Positions 54,697 to 64,000 of a DNA stretch of 64,000 nucleotides are shown in pieces. Position 1 is the first letter of the stretch. Each line of letters opens with the position of its first letter. Under the pieces are notes generated by a model. That model saw only the letters and a list, made by a program, of their open reading frames with translations, was not told the DNA's origin and ran no database searches. The position numbers and the translations under genes were made by a program. Origin of the DNA: Guyparkeria hydrothermalis (GTDB lineage Bacteria > Pseudomonadota > Gammaproteobacteria > Halothiobacillales > Halothiobacillaceae); the NCBI RefSeq assembly GCF_023555375.1, contig NZ_JAJSEE010000001.1, forward strand, positions 186,001 to 250,000, read 5' to 3'.

Positions 54697-56181
54697 TCAC
54701 ATCAGGACGATATCGTACTGCTCGGGCTGGTAGTGCAGGTCAATCTGGAGTTTAAGCGGAACGCCGGTGAATTCCTGCAATTCGGCCAGGGAGGTGGAAT
54801 CCTCCTCGCGCAAGCGGTCGATCACCGAGGCACTGGCGATCACCAGCATCGACTTGGGTTGGTACTGGCGCGCATCCCGGGTGACTTCGCGGAAGATCTC
54901 GTAGCAGACCGTCTCGGCGGTCTTGACCGAACCACGCCCGGCGCACACCGGGCAGGTCTCGCAGAGCACGTGCTCGAGCGATTCGCGGGTGCGCTTGCGC
55001 GTCATCTCGACCAGGCCGAGCGTGGAGACGTCGCAGACCTTGGTGCGGGCATGGTCGCGCTCGAGCGCCCGGTTGAGCGCCTGGTGCACCTGCACGCGGT
55101 GCTCGGGCTCGGCCATGTCGATGAAGTCGATGATGATGATCCCGCCGAGGTTGCGCAGGCGCAGCTGGCGCGCGATCGCCGCGGCCGCCTCGAGGTTGGT
55201 CTTGAAGATGGTCTCCTCGAGCGTCTTGTGGCCGACGAACGCGCCGGTATTGACGTCGATGGTGGTCATCGCCTCGGTCTGGTCGATGACGATGTAGCCG
55301 CCGGACTTGAGCGCGACCCGTTTTTCCAGCGCGCGCTGGATCTCTTCCTCGATGTTGTGCAGCTCGAAGATCGGTCGCTCGCCGGGATAGTGCTCGACGA
55401 TCGGCAGGATGTCCGGGACCATCTCCTCGGCAAACGCGATCGCGCGGTGGTAGGTCTCGCGCGAGTCGATGCGGATCTTCTCGACGAACTGGCCGAGGGT
55501 GTCGCGCAGGGTCCTGAGCGCCAGTGGCAGGTCCTCGTAGACCAGCCCCGGGTCGGTCATCTGCTGGCGCCGCTCGGCGAGATTGCTCCACAACCGGCGC
55601 AGGAAGCGGTAGTCATGGCGCAGCTGCTCGCCCTCGACGCCCTCGGCCGCGGTACGCAGGATCAGGCCGCCGACCCCCTCGAGCGTTCCCTCTTCCTCGA
55701 GGATGATCTCGGTCAGGCCGGTCTTGAGGCGGTCGCGTTCGTTCTTGTCCTCGATCCGGCTGGAAACGCCGATGTTGCGCCCATTGGGCACGTAGACGAG
55801 ATAGCGCGACGGGATGGTGATCTCGGTGGTCAGGCGGGCGCCCTTGGTGCCGATCGGGTCCTTGATCACCTGCACCAGCAGGTTCTGGCCGGTGCGCAAC
55901 AGCATCTCGATCGACGGGGGCGAGGACTCGAGCTCGGTGTCCGGATCATCCATCTTCAGCTCGACATCGGAGACGTGCAGGAAGGCCGCGCGCTCCTCGC
56001 CGATGTCGATGAAGGCCGCCTCCATGCCCGGCAGCACGCGGGTCACGCGGCCACGGTAGATGTTGCCCACCATCCCACGCGAACGCGAACGCTCGATGTT
56101 GATCTCCTGGAGCACCCCGTTCTCGACCATCGCGATGCGGGTCTCCTGCGGGGTGATGTTGATCAGGACTTCTTCGCTCAT
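54697..56181 (-). CDS. rng: Ribonuclease G
   Basis: RNase G matures the 5' end of 16S rRNA and degrades some mRNAs. The 494-residue protein has the S1 domain (RSRGMVGNIYRGRVTRVLPG, about residues 33-52), the RNase E/G catalytic core with metal-binding Asp in TTIDVNTGAFVG and IIIIDFIDMAEP, and the zinc-link cysteines CETCPVC. There is no long disordered C-terminal scaffold, which separates it from RNase E. The ATG is at 56179-56181 and maf lies 16 bases upstream. Confidence 0.95.
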   Translation of the reverse strand: MSEEVLINITPQETRIAMVENGVLQEINIERSRSRGMVGNIYRGRVTRVLPGMEAAFIDIGEERAAFLHVSDVELKMDDPDTELESSPPSIEMLLRTGQNLLVQVIKDPIGTKGARLTTEITIPSRYLVYVPNGRNIGVSSRIEDKNERDRLKTGLTEIILEEEGTLEGVGGLILRTAAEGVEGEQLRHDYRFLRRLWSNLAERRQQMTDPGLVYEDLPLALRTLRDTLGQFVEKIRIDSRETYHRAIAFAEEMVPDILPIVEHYPGERPIFELHNIEEEIQRALEKRVALKSGGYIVIDQTEAMTTIDVNTGAFVGHKTLEETIFKTNLEAAAAIARQLRLRNLGGIIIIDFIDMAEPEHRVQVHQALNRALERDHARTKVCDVSTLGLVEMTRKRTRESLEHVLCETCPVCAGRGSVKTAETVCYEIFREVTRDARQYQPKSMLVIASASVIDRLREEDSTSLAELQEFTGVPLKLQIDLHYQPEQYDIVLM

Positions 56182-56197
56182 GACTCAATTCTCGTTG

Positions 56198-56842
56198 TTA
56201 TTCCGTGTCGTCCCCGTCATCCCGATCCATCCAGGCCGGCCGGATGCCGAACAGGGCGAGCAGGCGGCACGTGGCCGCCAGCGGCAGGCCGATCACGGCA
56301 CTGCAATCGCCCTCGATCGCCTCGACGAAACCGCCGGCCCGCCCCTGCAGGCCGTAGCCACCCGCCTTGTCGAGTGGCTCGCCGGTGGCCACGTAGGCGC
56401 GGATCGCCTCGGTCGACAATCGCGCAAAGCGCAACCGCGAGGCGACCACCACGTCGTGGCGCTGCCCGCCGTCGCCCACGGCAACGGCGGTGATCACCTG
56501 GTGCCACTGGCCACTCAGGCTGGCGAGCATGGCCTCGGCCTCGGCCGCGTCGACGGGCTTGCCCATCGGCCGCCCGTCCGGCCCGGCCACTAGGGTATCG
56601 GCCGCCAGCAACACGCCACCGGGCGGCCATGACGGTACCGCCAGCGCGGCATCGAGCTTCGCCCGGGCAAGGCGCAGGACAGCCGACTCGGCCGCCTCGC
56701 CCGGCAGGAGCGACTCGTCCACCTCCCGCGCTGGCCGTGCCCACCCGGCAATGACGAAACCGGCCTGTTCGAGCAATTCCCGGCGGCGAGGTGAGCCGCT
56801 GGCCAACCACAAGGCGGGACGGGGATCGAATTCGGGTCTCAT
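56198..56842 (-). CDS. Maf-family nucleoside triphosphate pyrophosphatase
   Basis: Maf proteins hydrolyse dTTP, UTP or modified nucleotides and can affect septum formation. The 214-residue protein begins in the usual way (LWLASGSPRRRELLEQAGF) and has VLLAADTLVAGPDGRPMGKP, AEAMLASLSGQWHQVITAVAV, and DKAGGYGLQGRAGGFVEAIE. These are the patterns of the YhdE (dTTP/UTP) subgroup rather than YceF. It lies between rlmH and rng on the same strand, the order found in many gammaproteobacteria. Confidence 0.92.
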   Translation of the reverse strand: MRPEFDPRPALWLASGSPRRRELLEQAGFVIAGWARPAREVDESLLPGEAAESAVLRLARAKLDAALAVPSWPPGGVLLAADTLVAGPDGRPMGKPVDAAEAEAMLASLSGQWHQVITAVAVGDGGQRHDVVVASRLRFARLSTEAIRAYVATGEPLDKAGGYGLQGRAGGFVEAIEGDCSAVIGLPLAATCRLLALFGIRPAWMDRDDGDDTE

Positions 56843-56894
56843 CGTTTCATTCTAACGATTCGACCCGAGCCGCGGGGGTCCGGTTTCCCGTCCG

Positions 56895-57365
56895 TCACTC
56901 GCGGTGATAGGGGTGATTCTGGTGCAGGGACCAGGCGCGGTAGAGCTGCTCGGCCACCAGCACGCGCACCAGGGGGTGCGGCAGGGTCAGGGCCGACAGT
57001 CGCCAGGTCTCGTCGGCGCGCTGGCGCAGGGATTTGGCCACCCCGTCGGGTCCGCCGATGACCAGCGCCACATCGCGCCCCTCGACCAGCCAGTCGCCCA
57101 GCGAGGCCGCCCACTGGCGAGTGTCCCGGTCGCGACCACGCTCGTCGAACAGGATCACGCGCGCGCCCTTCGGGATCGCCCGCTCGATGCGTTCGGCCTC
57201 CATCGTCTTGACGCGATCGATGTCGACGTTCTTGCCGCGCGGCGCGGCCGGGATCTCGGTCAGGCGCACCGGGCAGCCGGCGGGCAGGCGCTTGAGGTAT
57301 TCCTGCGTGCCCTCCTCCGCCCAGCCGGGCAGCTTGTGCCCGACGCTGATCAGTTCGATCCGCAC
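56895..57365 (-). CDS. rlmH: 23S rRNA (pseudouridine-1915-N3)-methyltransferase
   Basis: RlmH methylates pseudouridine 1915 in helix 69 of 23S rRNA. The 156-residue SPOUT protein has the family length. Motifs are LISVGHKLPGWAEEGTQEYL at the N-terminus, RVILFDERGRDRDTRQWAASL, the SAM-binding knot DVALVIGGPDGVAKSLRQRA, and the closing LVRVLVAEQLYRAWSLHQNH with the terminal HPYHRE. The start is ATG at 57363-57365, seven bases after rsfS. Confidence 0.96.
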   Translation of the reverse strand: MRIELISVGHKLPGWAEEGTQEYLKRLPAGCPVRLTEIPAAPRGKNVDIDRVKTMEAERIERAIPKGARVILFDERGRDRDTRQWAASLGDWLVEGRDVALVIGGPDGVAKSLRQRADETWRLSALTLPHPLVRVLVAEQLYRAWSLHQNHPYHRE

Positions 57366-57372
57366 CCCGAAT

Positions 57373-57786
57373 TTACGATTTCGTGGCCGACGGGTCGGCG
57401 GCCGGCGCCGACCAGAGCTTCTCGAGCTGATACAGCGCGCGCGTCTCGGGCATCATCAGGTGGACGATCACGTCGATGAAGTCGACCAGCACCCATTCGG
57501 TCTGCGGCGTGTCGTCGCCCTCGACGTTCATCGGGCGCATGCCGTGCTCCTTGAGGGTCTTGACCACCTCCTGCGCCATCGCCTTCAGGTGGCGATCGGA
57601 GGTCCCGGAGGCGAACACCATGTAGTCGGTGAAATTGCAGCGTTCGCGCACGTCGAGGGTGACCAGATCGACGGCCTTGAGTCCCTCAAGTGCCTCGATG
57701 GCGTGCTTGAGGATCTCCTCGGCCGGCATCGGCGGGGTCTGGTCGACCGGCTGGTTGCGGGTGGATGGCGGTTGATTCGCGCTCAT
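57373..57786 (-). CDS. rsfS: Ribosomal silencing factor RsfS
   Basis: RsfS binds ribosomal protein L14 and keeps subunits apart when nutrients are short. The 137-residue protein has the DUF143 core ILKHAIEALEGLKAVDLVTL, CNFTDYMVFASGTSDRHLKA, and TEWVLVDFIDVIVHLMMPET followed by RALYQLEKLW. The ATG at 57784-57786 gives a 20-residue polar lead before the core; other nearby ATGs (57813 or 57729) are possible. A 116-base gap separates it from nadD. Confidence 0.93.
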   Translation of the reverse strand: MSANQPPSTRNQPVDQTPPMPAEEILKHAIEALEGLKAVDLVTLDVRERCNFTDYMVFASGTSDRHLKAMAQEVVKTLKEHGMRPMNVEGDDTPQTEWVLVDFIDVIVHLMMPETRALYQLEKLWSAPAADPSATKS

Positions 57787-57902
57787 GTTGGGAAACCTGT
57801 TGCCTGGCGGCACCGGGCCACCAATGGAAGTTAAAAACGAAATGAAATCGGAGTGAAATCAGCGTTGAAAACGGGCAATGGTCGGCGCAACCGGGGATGC
57901 GG

Positions 57903-58508
57903 TCAACCACGGCAGAAATGACGGACCACCGGCTCGGGCACGAGGTAACGCAGCGAGCGGCCCTGTTCGATGAACCCGCGCAGGATGGTCGCCGAGATAT
58001 CCAGCCGGGTGATGGCCACCGGCACGATCCGGCCGACTGGTGACTCGGCCAGCGCGCCGGGGACGACCTGCCGTTCGGCCAGCCACCGGGCGGCCGTGCC
58101 GGTCGCCTCCGAGCCCGGCCGGGTCGCGACCGCGATGTGCGCGAGATCGAGGATGCGTTCGACCTCGTGCCAGCCCGGCAAGCCATTGAAGGCATCCATG
58201 CCCATCATCAATACCAGCGGCTCGCCCGGGTACTCGGCGGCGAACTCGGCCAGGGTGTCGGCCGTGTAGGACGGCCCGGCCCGGCGGTGCTCGCGGTCAT
58301 CGAGAACGAATCGCGGTTCGTCGGCGATCGATTGCGCCACCAGGTCGAGGCGCGTGGCCGGATCCAGGAGCGGCTCGCCCCGATGGGGCGGGATGGCCGC
58401 CGGCACCAGGTGCACCCGCGAAAGATCGAGGGTCTCGGCCACCTCGGTCGCTAGGCGCAGATGACCGATATGGACCGGGTCGAACGTCCCGCCAAAAATG
58501 CCGATCAT
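57903..58508 (-). CDS. nadD: Nicotinate-nucleotide adenylyltransferase
   Basis: NadD makes deamido-NAD from nicotinate mononucleotide and ATP. The 201-residue protein has the nucleotidyltransferase motif FGGTFDPVHIGHLRLA (residues about 5-20), VPAAIPPHRGEPL, LVLMMGMDAFNGLPGWHE, and a C-terminal ISATILRGFIEQG in place of the usual ISSTxIR. The length is normal. It lies eight bases after proA on the same strand. Confidence 0.94.
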   Translation of the reverse strand: MIGIFGGTFDPVHIGHLRLATEVAETLDLSRVHLVPAAIPPHRGEPLLDPATRLDLVAQSIADEPRFVLDDREHRRAGPSYTADTLAEFAAEYPGEPLVLMMGMDAFNGLPGWHEVERILDLAHIAVATRPGSEATGTAARWLAERQVVPGALAESPVGRIVPVAITRLDISATILRGFIEQGRSLRYLVPEPVVRHFCRG

Positions 58509-58515
58509 GACCGGC

Positions 58516-59784
58516 TCAGTGCCGCGTCTCGCCGTTGCCCAGCACGATGAACTTCTGCGAGGTCAGCCCCTCCAGGCCCACCGGGCCGCGGGCGTGTATC
58601 TTGTCGGTGGAGATGCCGATCTCGGCACCCAGGCCGTATTCCATGCCGTCGGCGAAGCGCGTCGAGGCATTGATCATCACCGACGCCGAATCCACCTCGC
58701 GCAGGAAACGCCGCGCGGTGGTGTAGTTCTCGGTGACGATCGAGTCGGTGTGATGCGACCCGTAGGTCTCGATGTGCTCGATCGCTGCATCCAGCCCGTC
58801 GACCACGGCGACGGCGAGGATCGGGCCGAGGTATTCCTCGCCCCAGTCGGCCTCGGTGGCCGCGGTCATCGACGAGACGATCGCCCGCGAGCGCTCGCAG
58901 CCGCGCAGCTCGACGTCGAGCTCGCCGAATCGCTTGGCCAGATCCGGCAATACCGTTTCCGCCACCGACTGATCGACCAGGAGCGTCTCCATGGCGTTGC
59001 AGACGCCGTAGCGATGCGTCTTGGCATTGATCGCGATCGCCTTGGCCTTGTCCAGATCGGCATCCCGATCGATGTAGACGTGACAGACGCCGTCGAGGTG
59101 CTTGATCACCGGCATGCGCGCCTCGCGCGAGACCAGCGCCACCAGCCCTTTGCCGCCGCGCGGGATGATCACGTCGAGCGCCTCGGGGCTGTGCAACATC
59201 GCCGTGACCGCCTCGCGGTCGGTGGTACCGACGATCTGCACGGTCTCGGCGGGCAGGCCAGCGGCCTCCAGGCCGTCACGGATGCAGGCGGCCAGGGCGT
59301 GGTTGCTGTGGATCGCCTCGGAGCCGCCGCGCAGGATGGTGGCGTTGCCGGATTTCAGGCACAGCGCGGCGGCATCGATGGTCACGTTGGGACGCGACTC
59401 GTAAATGATGCCGATCACGCCCAGCGGTACGCGCATGCGCCCGACCTGGATGCCCGACGGGCGGAAGACGGTGTCGCTGATCTCGCCGACCGGGTCCGGC
59501 AGTGCGGCGATCTGTCGCACGCCCTCGGCCATCTTCTCGATGCCGGCGGCATCGAAGGCAAGGCGGTCGATCATCGCCTCGTCGAGCCCGTTGGCGCGTC
59601 CGGCCTCGAGATCCTTCTTGTTGGCCTCGATCAGGGTACCGGTGTGTTGAACCAACTGGTCGGCGATGGCCAGCAAGGCGGCGTTCTTCTTCTGCGTGTC
59701 GACACGGGACAGCGCTCGTGCCGCGCGGCGAGCCGCTTGCCCCATCGCCTGAATGGTCTCGGTGACGCTCTTGTCATTGGCCAT
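58516..59784 (-). CDS. proA: Gamma-glutamyl phosphate reductase
   Basis: ProA reduces gamma-glutamyl phosphate to glutamate semialdehyde in proline synthesis. The 422-residue protein has [40 protein letters not shown], the catalytic Cys in [11 protein letters not shown] (about residue 255), and [20 protein letters not shown]. The ATG at 59782-59784 is chosen for an AGGAGAG ribosome binding site; the frame is open 29 codons further. No proB is in the window. Confidence 0.95.
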   Translation of the reverse strand: MANDKSVTETIQAMGQAARRAARALSRVDTQKKNAALLAIADQLVQHTGTLIEANKKDLEAGRANGLDEAMIDRLAFDAAGIEKMAEGVRQIAALPDPVGEISDTVFRPSGIQVGRMRVPLGVIGIIYESRPNVTIDAAALCLKSGNATILRGGSEAIHSNHALAACIRDGLEAAGLPAETVQIVGTTDREAVTAMLHSPEALDVIIPRGGKGLVALVSREARMPVIKHLDGVCHVYIDRDADLDKAKAIAINAKTHRYGVCNAMETLLVDQSVAETVLPDLAKRFGELDVELRGCERSRAIVSSMTAATEADWGEEYLGPILAVAVVDGLDAAIEHIETYGSHHTDSIVTENYTTARRFLREVDSASVMINASTRFADGMEYGLGAEIGISTDKIHARGPVGLEGLTSQKFIVLGNGETRH

Positions 59785-59892
59785 CGGTAGCTCTCTCCTA
59801 AGTTCGAGACGAGCCGCCGGGGCGCACTCGTCATGGATTCGGTTACGGCTCGAGCCGCTGGCCCGGGCCACCCATTAGGCCAGCCACGAGAG

Positions 59893-60918
59893 TCAACGTC
59901 CCGGGCGGGTCGCGTGCAACATCACCCGGTCGAGCAAGGCCCAGACCCGGCCGCCGCCGTCCGCGGTGTTGCAGCCCTCGCCCAGGCCCTTGATGCAGCG
60001 ATCCACCTCCGCACAACCGGCAAGCAGGCGCTGCCAGTTTCCGGGCGGCATCGCACGGGCTCGTGCCTGGTAGCGACGCGCGAGGAACGCCGGAATCCGG
60101 GTCTTCTTGAAACCCGCCTGGTCGTTGCCGGCCAGCGCCACCAGCGCGCGCAGGTCGCGCGCGATCACCCACAGGATCAAGAGCGGCTCGGTGCCCTCGG
60201 CGCGCAGGCGCGAGAGCAGGTACAGGCCGCGCTCGCGGTCGGCATCCAGCACCGCGTCGCTCAATGCGAAGGTATCGACTCGCGACTGGTTGGCCAAGCC
60301 CTGGGCAACCCGGGCGGCATCGACCGGCCCCTCGAGGTCCATCAACGCGAGCTTCTCGATTTCCTGGGCGGCGGCCAACAGGTTGCCCTCCACGCGCCCG
60401 GCGATCAGCTCGGCGGCGTCCCGCTCCAGGCGCACGCCGTGCGTGGCGGCGCGCCGGGTGATCCAGGCCGGCAACTGCCCCAGCGGCACGTCGTTGAACC
60501 GTACCGCCAGCCCCGCGCCGGCCAGCGCCTTGAACCAGGCGCTCTTCTGCAGCTGGTTGTCCAGCCGCGGCAGGCTGACGATCCAGATATCCGACTCGCC
60601 GCCCCCCTTGACCCGCTCGGCGAGCGTACTCAGGGCCTTGGAGCCGACGCGGCCAGGCTTGCCGTCCGGCATGCGCAGGTCGATGATGCGCTGGCTGGCG
60701 AACAGCGACAGGCTCGCGCCCTGGCTTTCCAGCGCGCCCCAGTCGAACTTGCCGTCCACCTCGAAGCGCAGCCGCTCCTCGCACCCCGCCTCGCGGGCCT
60801 TGGCGACGATGGCATCACGCGCCTCCTGGACCAGCAGCGGCTGATCGCCGCCGATCACGTACAGGGGTTCCAGCCCCCGGGCCAGGCCCTGCTCGAATTC
60901 CTGTGGCTTGGCGAGCAC
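59893..60918 (-). CDS. holA: DNA polymerase III subunit delta
   Basis: HolA is the clamp-loader subunit that opens the beta clamp. The 341-residue protein has the pattern PLYVIGGDQPLLVQEARDAI near the N-terminus, IVSLPRLDNQLQKSAWFKAL, LIAGRVEGNLLAAAQEIEKL, and LILWVIARDLRALVAL in the C-terminal collar region. It starts with GTG at 60916-60918, six bases after lptE. It is part of the conserved leuS-lptE-holA-nadD cluster. Confidence 0.93.
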   Translation of the reverse strand: MLAKPQEFEQGLARGLEPLYVIGGDQPLLVQEARDAIVAKAREAGCEERLRFEVDGKFDWGALESQGASLSLFASQRIIDLRMPDGKPGRVGSKALSTLAERVKGGGESDIWIVSLPRLDNQLQKSAWFKALAGAGLAVRFNDVPLGQLPAWITRRAATHGVRLERDAAELIAGRVEGNLLAAAQEIEKLALMDLEGPVDAARVAQGLANQSRVDTFALSDAVLDADRERGLYLLSRLRAEGTEPLLILWVIARDLRALVALAGNDQAGFKKTRIPAFLARRYQARARAMPPGNWQRLLAGCAEVDRCIKGLGEGCNTADGGGRVWALLDRVMLHATRPGR

Positions 60919-60924
60919 GTGGCC

Positions 60925-61511
60925 TCAGCGACCGTCGTCGGGCGCGATCAGGGTGTCGGGATCGATCGGCGCGAGCAGGCGGTAAAACAGCAACTGCCCC
61001 ACCAGCTCGCCCAGCTCGCGGCGAATCTGCCCCTCGTTGCTCGACGAGGCCAGCACGCCGGTCGGATCGTAGTTGTAGTTGCGCGCCTGACTGATCTGGC
61101 GGCTGGGCGTGCGCGAACCGTCCGGCAGTTCGATGTGGTAGCGCAGCTCGTGGAGCAACTCGTACTGACGCACGTCGGCGCTCGGGTCGACCACCGAGGC
61201 GCGCTGCTCGACCGAATTGCCCTCGACCACCAGTCGGGCCGTCGCGTCGCGGCGATCATCGACCAGCACGGCCTCCGATTTGTCGATCTCGGCGGCCAGT
61301 GTCCGGTAGACGGGATCCGAGCTCGACAGTCCCGAGACGTACACCCGCTCGAAACTCGGGTCGACTTCCGTCACGCCTCGCAGGTGGTAGCCGCAGCCCG
61401 AAGTGACCACCATGGCCGCCGCCAACGCCATGGCCACCCCCAGGGAAAGGGCACGCGACAAGCCACGCATGCCGGCCGATTGACGGGACGTCCTGACCCA
61501 AGTCGTATCCA

Positions 61512-61512
<1 letters not shown>
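60925..61512 (-). CDS. lptE: LPS-assembly lipoprotein LptE
   Basis: LptE plugs the LptD barrel that inserts LPS into the outer membrane. The 195-residue product has a lipoprotein signal (LGVAMALAAAMVVTSGC, lipobox TSGC with lipidated Cys near residue 40), then GYHLRGVTEVDPSFERVYVS, the typical LptE opening, and AEIDKSEAVLVDDRRDATAR. The ATG at 61510-61512 shares a base with the leuS stop (TAATG). The internal ATG at 61470 would give a shorter, more usual signal peptide and is an alternative start. Confidence 0.92.
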
Positions 61513-63998
<2,486 letters not shown>

Positions 63999-64000
63999 CT

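Overview
The window is chromosomal DNA from a GC-rich Gram-negative bacterium, almost certainly a gammaproteobacterium. The reasons are the gene orders exbB-exbD-msbA-lpxK-ycaR-kdsB, leuS-lptE-holA-proA-nadD-rsfS-rlmH-maf-rng-yhdP and pcnB-folK-panB-panC, together with acnB, rng and the LPS genes lpxK, kdsB and lptE. A complete Mrp-type Na+/H+ antiporter operon suggests a salt- or alkali-exposed life. A halophilic Halothiobacillaceae/Guyparkeria-like host would fit, but that is a guess from general character, not a match. Coding density is high and many neighbours overlap by 1-4 bases (ATGA or TGATG), so long translationally coupled operons are the rule.

Layout. 1-4308 (minus): accA (cut by the window edge) and pcnB-folK-panB-panC. 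4309-4791: intergenic region with two short inverted-repeat elements. 4792-10864 (plus): mrpAB-C-D-E-F-G and its terminator. 10896-14448 (minus): gltX followed by a PAS-containing membrane sensor with no recognisable output domain. 14785-20925: FlgT-like exported protein, metZ, yqcC-like gene, thiD, BrkB/YihY membrane protein, cobalamin adenosyltransferase and a membrane protein. 21054-25399: nth, a DUF1841 gene whose 3' end lies inside a repeat element, a P-type copper ATPase and ycgN. 25548-31467: c-di-GMP-flavoured region with a MshE/PilB-type ATPase, cfa and a four-CBS/PAS/GGDEF/EAL protein. 31577-37615: acnB, nudF, a META-MliC fusion and a split LigD (polymerase and phosphoesterase as separate genes, no ligase or Ku). 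37834-38649: small Gly-rich exported protein and a four-tRNA operon (Asn-Arg-Glu-Glu) with a textbook promoter. 38848-41934: HbpS-like protein, a second copy of the long repeat element, an old yellow enzyme, DUF2288, cupin and a small membrane protein. 41936-46814: envelope operon. 46913-49697: aroG-type DAHP synthase and a DUF4139 protein. 49805-63986: nitrilase-family gene, yhdP, rng and the leuS cluster.

The most unusual signal is non-coding. It is a family of inverted-repeat elements sharing the terminal motif AAGGRAACTCTGCACGA. Two long copies (341 and 270 bp) are about 90 percent identical by eye and foldable into a two-armed structure; one carries an extra 75-bp block of three back-to-back hairpins. 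Two short copies (about 72 and 98 bp) lie between pcnB and mrp, and there is one probable solitary end. No transposase is present in the window, so they look like non-autonomous (MITE-like) elements. One has donated the last seven codons and the stop of its host gene.

No CRISPR array, prophage, rRNA, integrase or complete insertion sequence was seen.
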